DNA of 43,927 nucleotides from positions 1 to 43,927 of the forward strand of contig NZ_LWQU01000132.1 in NCBI RefSeq assembly GCF_001650635.1, in the 5' to 3' direction. Shown here in pieces: positions 36,332 to 43,927 of the stretch; position 1 is the first letter of the stretch; every line of letters begins with the position of its first letter. The notes below the pieces were generated by a model, which made no database searches, was not told the origin of the DNA, and saw nothing but the letters and a program-made list of their open reading frames with translations. This stretch comes from Magnetospirillum moscoviense (GTDB taxonomy: Bacteria > Pseudomonadota > Alphaproteobacteria > Rhodospirillales > Magnetospirillaceae). Both the position numbers and the translations under genes were made by a program.

Positions 36332-36358
36332 TTGACACGTCACGGGGCCAAATATACT
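36332..36358 (+). promoter_or_regulatory. Candidate sigma-70 promoter for cysD-cysNC
   Basis: TTGACA at 36332-36337 and TATACT at 36353-36358 match the -35 and -10 consensus closely, but the spacer is 15 bases, shorter than the ideal 17. The site lies in the 242-base gap before cysD and would give a leader of roughly 110 bases. The gap holds no other gene. No known sulfur-regulator site or riboswitch was recognised in the leader. Confidence 0.4.
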
Positions 36359-36477
36359 AACGAGGTACAGGCTCACCCGCGCAATTACCGTGAGAAGCTG
36401 AACTTGGCCGACGAGCAAATCAGGACCGAAGTGGATTTTGCAGGTCTCAGGCGCGCGGAAGCATCGCGGGACCTGCG

Positions 36478-37377
36478 ATGCCCCTGACACACCTTCAGCG
36501 CCTCGAGGCAGAAAGCATCCATATCATGCGCGAGGTTGTGGGCCAGTGCCGCAACCCGGTGATGCTGTATTCCATCGGCAAGGACAGCGCGGTGATGCTG
36601 CACCTGGCCCTGAAGGCGTTTTATCCGTCAAAGCCACCGTTTCCGCTGCTGCACGTGGACAGCACCTGGAAGTTCCGCGAGATGATCCAGTTCCGTGATC
36701 GCCGGGCGGCTGAATTGGGGCTGGAACTGATCGTGCACGTGAATCAGGATGGCGTTGCGCGCGGTATCGGCCCGTTCAGCCACGGATCGGCGGTGCATAC
36801 TGACGTGATGAAGACCCAAGCCCTGAAACAGGCTTTGGATAAGTTCGGTTTCGACGCCGCTTTCGGCGGTGCACGGCGGGATGAGGAACGCAGCCGGGCC
36901 AAGGAGCGCATCTTCTCGTTCCGCTCGGCCAGCCATGCCTGGGACCCCAAGAATCAGCGGCCAGAATTATGGTCCTTGTATAACGGCCGCGTCGGTCCGG
37001 GCGAAAGTATTCGCGTCTTTCCTCTGTCCAACTGGACGGAACTGGATATCTGGCAATACATATACACCCAGAACATTCCGGTAGTACCGCTGTACTTCGC
37101 CAAGCCGCGCTCAGTCGTCCGGCGCGACGGCATGCTGATCATGGCCGATGATGAACGCCTGCCGCTGATGCCGGGCGAGACGCCGGAAATGCGCTGGGTC
37201 CGCTTCCGCACTTTGGGCTGCTATCCGCTGACCGGGGCCATGGAGAGCCATGCGCAAACCCTCCCCGAAATCATTGGAGAGATGCTGGCCGCCCGCACAT
37301 CGGAGCGCCAGGGACGACTGATCGACCACGATCAGGCCGCAGCCATGGAAGCCAAGAAGCGTGAGGGCTATTTCTGA
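36478..37377 (+). CDS. cysD: Sulfate adenylyltransferase subunit 2 (small, catalytic)
   Basis: This 299-residue protein belongs to the PP-loop PAPS reductase/CysD family. The pyrophosphate loop reads [13 protein letters not shown] near residues 31-43. Other family signatures are [46 protein letters not shown] and [13 protein letters not shown]. With CysN it forms ATP sulfurylase, making adenosine 5'-phosphosulfate (APS) from sulfate and ATP in the cytoplasm. Its stop and the cysNC start overlap (TGATG). The reductive-branch genes (cysH, cysI/J) are not adjacent. The neighbouring sulfotransferase suggests supply for sulfation, as with nodP in rhizobia, but a general role in sulfur assimilation cannot be excluded. 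Confidence 0.96.
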   Translation: MPLTHLQRLEAESIHIMREVVGQCRNPVMLYSIGKDSAVMLHLALKAFYPSKPPFPLLHVDSTWKFREMIQFRDRRAAELGLELIVHVNQDGVARGIGPFSHGSAVHTDVMKTQALKQALDKFGFDAAFGGARRDEERSRAKERIFSFRSASHAWDPKNQRPELWSLYNGRVGPGESIRVFPLSNWTELDIWQYIYTQNIPVVPLYFAKPRSVVRRDGMLIMADDERLPLMPGETPEMRWVRFRTLGCYPLTGAMESHAQTLPEIIGEMLAARTSERQGRLIDHDQAAAMEAKKREGYF

Positions 37378-39257
37378 TGGAGGCCGCCGAGACCCTGGAG
37401 GTCCTGCGCCGGCACGAGGCCAAGGATATCCTGCGCTTTATCACCTGCGGCAGTGTAGATGACGGCAAAAGCACCCTGATCGGACGGCTGCTCTACGATT
37501 CCAAGGCGTTGCTGGACGATCAATTGACGGACCTAGCCGGAGCCTCCCGCGCCTTTGGCACCACCGGCAAGGATTTAGACTTGGCCTTGCTGGTGGACGG
37601 ACTGCAAGCCGAGCGCGAGCAGGGCGTCACCATCGATGTGGCTTATCGCTTCTTCGCCACGCCTCTGCGCAAATTCATTGTTGCCGACTGCCCCGGGCAC
37701 GAGCAATACACCCGCAACATGGTTACCGGGGCCTCGACCTCCAACTTGGCCGTCATTCTGGTGGACGCCCGCAAGGGGATGCTGCCCCAGACACGGCGCC
37801 ATTCCTTCCTGGTTTCCCTGCTGGGCATCCACCGTGTGGTGGTGGCCGTCAACAAGATGGACCTGCAAGATTATCGCCAGGGGGTATTCGAAGCCATCGC
37901 CACCGAATACCGTGCTATGGCCGCGCGGATGGGCATCCCCGATCCTGTTTTCGTGCCGGTCTCGGCGCTGAGGGGCGACAACGTCATTTTCCGCTCCCAG
38001 TTCATGCCCTGGTATACCGGACCGTCACTGCTGGAGATTTTGGAAACTACCCAGGTCGAGGACCTTGCCGTGGCCGCGCCGTTCCGCCTGCCAGTGCAGT
38101 GGATCAATCGTCCTGATCAGGATTTTCGAGGCTTTTCGGGCACGGTGGTGTCGGGGGCTGTGGCGCTGGGCGATCGCGTGACGGTGGTTCCCGCAGGATG
38201 GACTAGTGCTGTGGCGCGCATTGTTACTATGGATGGCGATCTGGAGCGAGCCGAGGCCCGGCAGGCCGTCACTATCGTGCTGGAAGACCAGATCGATGTC
38301 AGCCGGGGCGACATGCTTGTCGCCGCCCACCAACGCCCGCATACGGCGGATCAATTCGCCGCCCATGTAGTGTGGATGGGGGAAGAGCCGCTGCTGCCGG
38401 GGCGGTCTTATCTGTTACGTCTGGGCACCCGTCAGTTTTCTGCACAGGTGACTGAGATCAAGCACAAGGTCAACGTCAACACCCTGGAACAGGTTGCGGC
38501 CAAAGTTCTGGCTCTCAACGAAGTGGGATTTTGCAATCTGGCGCTCGATGCGGCCATTCCCTTCGATGCCTATGGCGAAAACCGGGAAACCGGTGCCTTC
38601 ATTCTGATCGACCGCGTGACCAACCAGACCGTGGGAGGCGGCATGATTTCCTTCCCCCTGCGCCGCGCCCAGAACATCCATTGGCAGCATGTGGAGGTCA
38701 ATAAAGCCGCTCGTGCTCGGTTAAAGGGACAAAAGCCATGTGTGCTGTGGTTCACCGGCCTATCTGGTTCGGGCAAGTCCACTCTCGCCAATCTGGTGGA
38801 AAAGCAGCTGCAGGCCCTGGGACGCCACACCTATCTTCTGGATGGCGACAATATCCGCCACGGACTGAACAAGGATCTGGGTTTCACCACCGCCGACCGG
38901 GTGGAAAACATTCGCCGTATTGGTGAATGCGCCAGGATGTTCGTAGACGCGGGGCTGATCGTCCTGACCGCCTTCATTTCGCCGTTTCGCAGCGAACGCC
39001 ACACGGCCAGAGAACTGCTGGAAGGCGGCGAGTTTCTGGAAATCCATCTGAGCACGCCGCTGGAAGTGTGCGAGCAGCGAGATCCCAAGGGGCTGTACCG
39101 CAAGGCGCGGGCGGGATCATTGCCCAATTTCACCGGAATCGATTCGCCCTACGAGGCACCGGAGGCCCCTGAACTAAGGCTGGATACCGCCATCCTATCG
39201 CCAGATGAATGCGCCGAACGCGTCGTCGCCGAACTGGTTCGACGGGCAAGAATCTAG
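37377..39257 (+). CDS. cysNC: Bifunctional sulfate adenylyltransferase GTPase subunit / APS kinase (CysN-CysC fusion)
   Basis: A 626-residue fusion. Residues 1-430 are the CysN GTPase, with G1 GSVDDGKST near 25, G3 DCPGHEQYT near 104 and NKMD near 159, followed by EF-Tu-like beta-barrels. Residues about 445-626 are APS kinase, with P-loop GLSGSGKST near 461, [21 protein letters not shown] and GLYRKARAG. Together with CysD it turns sulfate into PAPS: APS formation is driven by GTP, then the 3' hydroxyl is phosphorylated. The same gene pairing and fusion is seen in rhizobial nodP-nodQ, which feed a sulfotransferase. The start overlaps cysD by one base. The gene ends ten bases before a transposase remnant on the other strand. 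Confidence 0.96.
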   Translation: MEAAETLEVLRRHEAKDILRFITCGSVDDGKSTLIGRLLYDSKALLDDQLTDLAGASRAFGTTGKDLDLALLVDGLQAEREQGVTIDVAYRFFATPLRKFIVADCPGHEQYTRNMVTGASTSNLAVILVDARKGMLPQTRRHSFLVSLLGIHRVVVAVNKMDLQDYRQGVFEAIATEYRAMAARMGIPDPVFVPVSALRGDNVIFRSQFMPWYTGPSLLEILETTQVEDLAVAAPFRLPVQWINRPDQDFRGFSGTVVSGAVALGDRVTVVPAGWTSAVARIVTMDGDLERAEARQAVTIVLEDQIDVSRGDMLVAAHQRPHTADQFAAHVVWMGEEPLLPGRSYLLRLGTRQFSAQVTEIKHKVNVNTLEQVAAKVLALNEVGFCNLALDAAIPFDAYGENRETGAFILIDRVTNQTVGGGMISFPLRRAQNIHWQHVEVNKAARARLKGQKPCVLWFTGLSGSGKSTLANLVEKQLQALGRHTYLLDGDNIRHGLNKDLGFTTADRVENIRRIGECARMFVDAGLIVLTAFISPFRSERHTARELLEGGEFLEIHLSTPLEVCEQRDPKGLYRKARAGSLPNFTGIDSPYEAPEAPELRLDTAILSPDECAERVVAELVRRARI

Positions 39258-39266
39258 TGCACTGAT

Positions 39267-39466
39267 TCATTCAGATGGTGCAGGCAGGCGCTTGTGCTTG
39301 GGCATGCCACGACCAATCACAGTGCCGTCGAGGATATTCAGGGCCGCGAACAAGGTGGTGGTGCCGTTCCGCTTGTTGTCGTGGGTCATGGTGGCGCATT
39401 TGCCCGGCTTCAGCGGCAGGCCGGGCTGGGTGCGGTGTTCCGGGTCGAAGGCGGCGGAATTCGTTC
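39267..39466 (-). pseudogene. IS630-type transposase remnant (C-terminal fragment)
   Basis: The minus strand can be read as HRTQPGLPLKPGKC, then MTHDNKRNGTTTLFAALN and ILDGTVIGRGMPKHKR, the well-known DDE-region signature of IS630-family transposases, ending at TGA 39267. An in-frame stop lies just upstream (about 39471). The region expected before HRTQPGLPL is missing, and the protein stops shortly after GMPKHKR, far short of a full transposase. Upstream in the same frame, VAKWRQQRRDGVL (about 39475-39515) resembles the N-terminal helix-turn-helix region of the same family, hinting at an internally deleted copy. It is not functional. Confidence 0.8.
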
Positions 39467-39469
39467 GCC

Positions 39470-39936
39470 CTCAGCGCGTCAACACGCCGTCCCGCCGCTG
39501 CTGGCGCCATTTCGCCACCGAAGACGAATATGGAGCATGACGTAGCGAACGCCTGGATAACCCTGGTCCGGGTCGAGGTTCCTTTTGTGCCGCCATCCGC
39601 GGTGCCCCTGTCGAAGCCGAGCATCGAGTGCTTTCACGGATTCCTTGGAGCGGAATTCGATTATGCCGGTGATGATGGCGAACTGCGGATGGTATACGGG
39701 TTTCCGGTGGATGCATTTTCGATCAATCCCGCAGAAATCCGACATTTTTCGCAGTTCTATGAACCCTCCTCGGTTCCCGGTCGAAGGCCCGCCGCCGCAA
39801 TTTCAGCGTTTCTGCGACTTTGCCGGGATACGACCTTCAGGTAATTTGACAAAATGCTGATCGTCCAGGAAATACAGCTAATAAGCGTACCTGTGATGCC
39901 CCTGGAACACGATTGCGATACAGAATTTAGCCGACT
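39470..39936. other. Non-genic stretch, probably decayed mobile-element DNA
   Basis: About 470 bases between the transposase remnant and the SWIM-protein gene. Open frames exist on both strands, for example minus 39479-39745, but none has a convincing ribosome site or a family I recognise. The part nearest 39475-39540 may be the 5' end of the IS630-like remnant. No terminal inverted repeats were identified. The two flanking gene sets converge here. Confidence 0.5.
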
Positions 39937-40776
39937 TCAATCCTTCCACCACTTCACATAGCCATCTGCGGTCAGCTCCATATCGGCCTTTGCGGGCGCG
40001 GATTTCTTCTTGCGGGCAGCGGGCTTCGGCTGGGACGGGGTCTCCATGGGCGGAGCCGGTGAGGCGACCATGTCCAAGCCGAACAGGGCGGCCACGTCGT
40101 CGGTCTCCAGGATGTTGGCCGAGGATGGAGGCGCCTTGGCCAGCGGGCCCCCTTGGCCGAAATCGGTGATCAGCTCGTGGTGATCGACGCCGCGCAGGGC
40201 GAACAGCAGTTCGGGCTGGTGGTCGAGGCGGGCGCCGATGCCGTAGAGCGTCGCCGCCACATGCTTGCACATGGAGGCCCAATCGGGGCAAGAGCAGGAG
40301 AACTTGATTTCCGAGGATTTGGGAAACAGGCCGGTGCCCGGGCGGCACAATCGTTCCATCACCGGCTTGGACAGTTTCCCCTGCAGCAGATCGACCAGCG
40401 AGTCGATGCTGTCGGCGCAGTCCTTGCGCAGAATTTGCCAATGGCTCTTGGGCAGGGGGTGGATGGTCACGGTCACCGCATAGAGGGACGATCCCGCGAC
40501 CTGGGCGGTGACCTTGCCGGCAGTGATTTGAAGGTCGACCACCGACCCGTTGCGGACATAGCTACGCCCGCGCGGCAGGCGGCTGTCGTAATCGCCGAAG
40601 CTCTCCATGGTGTCGCACCATGCCTTGCCCCAGGCGGAGGAGGCGATGGTGCGGCCGGTGATGACCACCGGCGACACCGCCTGGCCGGCCTTGCGCCGCT
40701 TGACCATTTCCCGTTCGGCCTTCTTGCGCCGTTCGGCCACCGGGACATAGGGCGCCCATCGCACCATGCGTGTCAC
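39937..40776 (-). CDS. SWIM zinc-finger protein, partner of SNF2 ATPase
   Basis: A 279-residue protein whose central part (about residues 160-172) has the SWIM zinc ligands CSC, then CKH, in the expected CxCxnCxH order. The N-terminus is basic, and the C-terminus is a Pro/Ala/Lys-rich linker followed by a short tail ending in KWWKD. SWIM domains bind DNA or proteins. A SWIM gene directly downstream of a SNF2 gene is a recurrent bacterial pairing, as in Bacillus ywqA-ywqB. The start is GTG 40776, overlapping the SNF2 stop by 4 bases; ATG 40767 is also possible, with GGAG upstream. Its function is probably DNA-related, with the SNF2 protein as partner. Confidence 0.85.
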   Translation of the reverse strand: MTRMVRWAPYVPVAERRKKAEREMVKRRKAGQAVSPVVITGRTIASSAWGKAWCDTMESFGDYDSRLPRGRSYVRNGSVVDLQITAGKVTAQVAGSSLYAVTVTIHPLPKSHWQILRKDCADSIDSLVDLLQGKLSKPVMERLCRPGTGLFPKSSEIKFSCSCPDWASMCKHVAATLYGIGARLDHQPELLFALRGVDHHELITDFGQGGPLAKAPPSSANILETDDVAALFGLDMVASPAPPMETPSQPKPAARKKKSAPAKADMELTADGYVKWWKD

Positions 40777-43397
40777 TCCTTCGCGACGGCGGCAAGATCA
40801 AGAGCGACGAGGCGCAGCAGGTCGTCATCCTTCATCTCGGTCAGGTTGATCTCGGCCGATCCGCTCAACAAATCCTCGGACAAGGATTTCTTGGCCTCGA
40901 TCATGGCGTCAATCTTTTCCTCGACGGTGCCGGCGCAGACGAATTTATGGACCAGAACGTTGCGCTTCTGGCCGATGCGGTAGGCGCGGTCGGTGGCCTG
41001 GTTTTCCACCGCCGGATTCCACCAGCGGTCGAAATGCACCACATGCGAGGCGGCGGTCAGGGTCAGGCCGGACCCGCCAGCCTTCAGCGACAGCACAAAA
41101 AACGGAACAGTCTCATCTTCCTGAAATGCCTGGACCAGGGACTTGCGCTCCTTGACCGGCGTGTCTCCATGCAGTACCAGCCCGCGCCGGCCAAAAATGC
41201 CGGACAGAAAGGCCTCCAGCGGCGCCGTCACCTCGCGGAACTGGGTGAACACCAGCATTTTGTCCTGGCGGGCAGCCACCACCTCGGCGATTTCGCGCAG
41301 GCGTGACCATTTGCCGCTGTCGTCTTCGGCCCAATCCCCATCATTCAGCCATTGCGAGGGGTGATTACAGATCTGCTTGAGCCGCATCATGGTGGCCAGC
41401 ACCAGCCCCTTGCGCTGAATGCCCGAGGCATTATTCAGTGCTTCGGCTAGATCCTCCACCGTCTGGGCGTACAGCGCCGCCTGTTTGCGGCTTAGCAGGC
41501 AATGAGCCTTGATTTCGGTCTTGTCGGGCAGGTCGGCGATCACGGATTTGTCAGTCTTCATGCGGCGCAGGATGTAGGGCCGCACCAACTCGCGCAGCGG
41601 GCCAAATGCGTTGTGTTCGCGCGCGGCCAGGACCTTGGCGTAACTGGAGAACTGCTTGGCGCTGCCCAGCAGGCCAGGATTGATGACGTCGAAGATCGAC
41701 CACAGATCGCCTAGGTGGTTTTCCACCGGCGTGCCGGTCAGCGCGATGCGCGCCGCGGCGTTGATGGATTTGACCGCCTTGGTCTGTTTGGCCTTGGGGT
41801 TCTTGATGGCCTGGGCCTCGTCCAGCACTAGGAACGTCCAGTCGGTGGCGGTCAGCACCGGCAAGCGCAACAGCGTGCCATAGGAGGTGATGACCAGATC
41901 GACGTCATCGAAGCCATCCATCTGCTTGATCTGGTCCGCCGGCATCGCCGAAGGATGAACGATCAAGGCACGCAGGTCGGGCGCGAAGCGGTCGATCTCC
42001 GCTGCCCAATTAGCCAGCAGCGAGGCCGGAGCCACCAGCAGGGAGGGGCCTTTGTCCCGATGCGTCAGCAGCAGCGCCAGCACCTGGATGGTCTTGCCCA
42101 GGCCCATGTCGTCGGCCAGGCAGGCGCCCAGCCCCAACCCGGTCAGCAGGTGCAGCCAGTGGACGCCGACCTTCTGATAGGGCCGCAGGGTCGCCTTCAG
42201 CATGGGGGCGGGATCGGTGATGGCGGCGGGATCGCGCAACGCCATCAGGGTCTCGGCCAGCCACGGGCCTGCAATGACTTGCGACCATTGGCGGGCGGCC
42301 TCGTCGGGGCTGTCTTCGGCGATCGCGGCGCCGGCCAGCAGGCGCATGGCCTCGGCGAAGGTCAGTCCGTCACGTTCGGCCATGGCATCGGCGTCCTGGA
42401 AACGTCGCATCTCGCGGTCCAGACGGTCGCGGTCGATCTCCACCCATTGGCCGCGCAACAGCACCAGCGAGTCGGTTCCGGCCAGCAAAATATCCATGTC
42501 CTCGGCCGACAGCGTCTCGCCGTTCAGGGTCACTTCCATGCGGAAGTCCAGCAACCCGTCCAGGCCCAGCGCCGAGGGCTGACGGCTGCCGATGGCGGCG
42601 GTGACCTTGGGCCGCGGCGGTCGGGCGGCGGCCCATCCCGCCGGCATGCGCACGATCACCCCGGCGGCGTCGAGATCGGGCACGCTGCCCATGAATCGGG
42701 CGGCGTCGGACGGCGTCCAGCGCAAGGGATGGTAGATTTCTCCGTCCTCGACCATCGCCTTCAGCCAGGGGCAGGACTGGCTGGCGCGGCTTACCGGGAG
42801 CAGCAGGTTCAGTAATCGGGGGCGGTCTGCGGCATAATCTTGCAGCGCTTGACCCAACGGCACATGGCGCGCCTGGCCGCTGGCCGCCAGCTCGGTGGTG
42901 TAGGTCGCCATGAAGGCGAAGGGAAAGTCGGGGTCGCGGCGGTTCTCCGCCAGATTGAAATGGACCCGTCCCACCGTGTTCCAGGTCGGGTTCAAGGAAG
43001 ACAGAAAGGCCTGCAAGTCCGAGCCAGCAGAGCTCGCCACCGCCGCCACAATCTCATCCCACAGGGCGCGTAGCACCGAGGGGGTCAGGTATTCGGCCCC
43101 TTTCATCATCGGCGCGGTGAGCGCCAGGGTCGCCAGTTCGGCCTCGGTCGGAGGCGGAATATCGGTGGAGGCCTGATGGCACAAGGCCGACACGGCGCGG
43201 CGGACAAAATCGCGCCACCACAACAGGGGCGGCGGCAACGCCTTGGTAGTTCCGGCTCCCAGATGCAGCAAGCCGTGACCGGCTCCGCGTGCAAAAGCCG
43301 TAGCCAGCGGGGCGCCGCCGGAGTCCAGCAGCAGGTGTCCGTGGGGCGTCAAGCGCAGGGCGGGTTCGTCAATGGCGGAAGGCGAGGGCAATGTCAC
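40773..43397 (-). CDS. SNF2-family DNA-dependent ATPase / helicase-like protein
   Basis: This 874-residue protein has a bacterial SNF2-associated N-terminal region (about 1-400) and a SNF2 ATPase core: motif I DDMGLGKT near 430, motif Ia VAPASLLANW, motif II DEAQ near 526 and motif III LTGTPVEN. The helicase C lobe includes LVFTQFREV, SLKAGGSGLTLT, FDRWWNPAVE and QATDRAYRIGQ near 800. SNF2 ATPases move along double-stranded DNA and remodel protein-DNA complexes. The start is GTG 43397, chosen because GGAGG (complement at 43406-43410) sits eight bases upstream. It lies 18 bases after the HEPN stop and overlaps the SWIM gene by 4 bases. It may serve genome maintenance or, given its HEPN/MNT neighbours, defence; the sequence does not decide. 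Confidence 0.93.
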   Translation of the reverse strand: MTLPSPSAIDEPALRLTPHGHLLLDSGGAPLATAFARGAGHGLLHLGAGTTKALPPPLLWWRDFVRRAVSALCHQASTDIPPPTEAELATLALTAPMMKGAEYLTPSVLRALWDEIVAAVASSAGSDLQAFLSSLNPTWNTVGRVHFNLAENRRDPDFPFAFMATYTTELAASGQARHVPLGQALQDYAADRPRLLNLLLPVSRASQSCPWLKAMVEDGEIYHPLRWTPSDAARFMGSVPDLDAAGVIVRMPAGWAAARPPRPKVTAAIGSRQPSALGLDGLLDFRMEVTLNGETLSAEDMDILLAGTDSLVLLRGQWVEIDRDRLDREMRRFQDADAMAERDGLTFAEAMRLLAGAAIAEDSPDEAARQWSQVIAGPWLAETLMALRDPAAITDPAPMLKATLRPYQKVGVHWLHLLTGLGLGACLADDMGLGKTIQVLALLLTHRDKGPSLLVAPASLLANWAAEIDRFAPDLRALIVHPSAMPADQIKQMDGFDDVDLVITSYGTLLRLPVLTATDWTFLVLDEAQAIKNPKAKQTKAVKSINAAARIALTGTPVENHLGDLWSIFDVINPGLLGSAKQFSSYAKVLAAREHNAFGPLRELVRPYILRRMKTDKSVIADLPDKTEIKAHCLLSRKQAALYAQTVEDLAEALNNASGIQRKGLVLATMMRLKQICNHPSQWLNDGDWAEDDSGKWSRLREIAEVVAARQDKMLVFTQFREVTAPLEAFLSGIFGRRGLVLHGDTPVKERKSLVQAFQEDETVPFFVLSLKAGGSGLTLTAASHVVHFDRWWNPAVENQATDRAYRIGQKRNVLVHKFVCAGTVEEKIDAMIEAKKSLSEDLLSGSAEINLTEMKDDDLLRLVALDLAAVAKE

Positions 43398-43415
43398 GAC
43401 GATGACCTCCCGCGA

Positions 43416-43805
43416 TTATCGTTCGGACAGCCAGTCGCGGATCTCGGGCAGCAGCGCCTCGATGTCGGCCAGTGCCGCCTCGACGTCGCCCGGATCGGGC
43501 ATGGCCGGGAACCAGCCGCCGGGGCTGGGGTAGCGCCACGCCGTGGCCGCCGCTGAAAGGCTATCCAGGCCCAACAGATCTTCCTTGAAAACATGGCCGT
43601 CGGGAAGGGAACCGGCGGCCTGTCCGATATTGTGTGTGCGGCCGACGGCAAGCCCTTCGCCTTCGCAGACCGCCCGCGTCATCTTCTCGGCCGCCTGCTG
43701 GGCATGGAAGATAGCCTGGTCGGGCATTTCGGGAAGCAACCGTCGCGCGGCTTCAATGTCGCGTTCGGCAGCGGTCATCAAGGCGGAGAGTCGCCGGTTC
43801 GTCAT
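43416..43805 (-). CDS. HEPN-domain protein (HEPN/MNT pair)
   Basis: A 129-residue all-helical HEPN protein. Typical features are the N-terminal helix with AERDIEAARRLL, the PDQAIFHAQQAAEKMTRAV helix pair and the short GRTHNIGQ segment near residues 55-62. HEPN proteins paired with minimal nucleotidyltransferases (MNT) often act as toxin and antitoxin, the MNT modifying or neutralising the HEPN partner. Here the canonical Rx4-6H RNase motif is not evident: His58 has Arg56 only two residues before it and no Arg at the required distance. The ATG overlaps the upstream MNT stop (ATGA), and SNF2 follows 18 bases later, so all are likely co-transcribed. Confidence 0.85.
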   Translation of the reverse strand: MTNRRLSALMTAAERDIEAARRLLPEMPDQAIFHAQQAAEKMTRAVCEGEGLAVGRTHNIGQAAGSLPDGHVFKEDLLGLDSLSAAATAWRYPSPGGWFPAMPDPGDVEAALADIEALLPEIRDWLSER

Positions 43806-43927
43806 TGGCTGACCGCCCGACCACGCCAGCGGTCACGGAAGGGGGAACCAGGGCTGGCATATAGCAGTCGGCCCTCGCTGTCGGCGGCGTGGGCAATGGT
43901 GCCGGGCCGTTGCCGTTCGGCCTCGAA
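43802..43927 (-). CDS. Nucleotidyltransferase (MNT) partner of HEPN, C-terminal part only
   Basis: The last 41 codons of a minus-strand gene cut by the window end. The frame reads FEAERQRPGTIAHAADSEG and RLLYASPGSPF, then ends SQ-stop, overlapping the HEPN start by ATGA. The 'RPGTIAHAA...EGRLLY' ending is typical of minimal nucleotidyltransferases (NTP_transf_2) paired with HEPN proteins. The catalytic GSxxxGxxxxxSDxD part lies outside the window, so activity cannot be judged. Confidence 0.7.
   Translation of the reverse strand, partial: FEAERQRPGTIAHAADSEGRLLYASPGSPFRDRWRGRAVSQ

Noticed and set aside
36311-36334. GGCC-TTC-GGCC hairpin as a terminator for the sulfotransferase gene
   Set aside because: The stem is only four base pairs and the following T-run is interrupted and overlaps the candidate cysD promoter; too weak to call.
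39479-39745. Possible small minus-strand gene next to the transposase remnant
   Set aside because: No ribosome site, no recognised domain, and overlap with frames on the other strand of equal quality; it probably belongs to decayed mobile DNA.
40153-40983. Plus-strand open frame opposite the SWIM and SNF2 genes
   Set aside because: It is antisense to two well-supported genes with clear motifs, and its translation shows no family signature.

Overview
The window is GC-rich DNA from a Gram-negative bacterium, most likely an alphaproteobacterium of the Rhodospirillales/Magnetospirillum kind. This placement is an inference from codon use, the initiator tRNA, the fused CysN-CysC and general gene style; no marker gene fixes it.

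Layout. A tRNA-fMet with a strong terminator hairpin (31-143) is followed by a small minus-strand ORF (222-371). From 430 to 33368 runs one tightly packed plus-strand operon: a TolC-type outer-membrane channel, a 7890-residue giant surface protein built mainly from Calx-beta repeats, three metabolic enzymes (an AMP-forming acid ligase, an isopropylmalate/isocitrate-dehydrogenase-like enzyme, and an isochorismatase-aldehyde dehydrogenase fusion), then the inner-membrane ABC transporter and HlyD/LapC-type adaptor of a type I secretion system (T1SS). The last three junctions, from the dehydrogenase-like gene to the adaptor, are 4-base ATGA overlaps, so the enzymes are wired into the secretion operon. 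Next come a TPR-sulfotransferase (33539-36235) and cysD-cysNC (36478-39257), which together could make PAPS and use it as a sulfate donor. A decayed IS630-type transposase remnant lies at about 39.3 kb. On the minus strand, reading toward it, is a four-gene unit: a nucleotidyltransferase (cut by the window end), a HEPN protein, a SNF2 ATPase and a SWIM zinc-finger protein.

How the parts may work together. The TolC protein, ABC protein and adaptor form a complete T1SS whose obvious cargo is the giant protein encoded between them. That cargo lacks recognisable RTX nonapeptides, a LapA-type N-terminal retention module and a Sec signal. The transporter's nucleotide-binding domain departs from consensus at three ATPase motifs. 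The giant protein contains a seven-fold repeated module whose variable inserts hold nearly all of its cysteines.

The main candidate for an undescribed system is this giant-adhesin/T1SS operon with an embedded three-enzyme cassette, flanked by a sulfotransferase and its donor-supply genes. My working inference is that the surface protein, or an associated surface molecule, is chemically modified or works with a small molecule made by the cassette. The sequence shows the linkage, not the chemistry.
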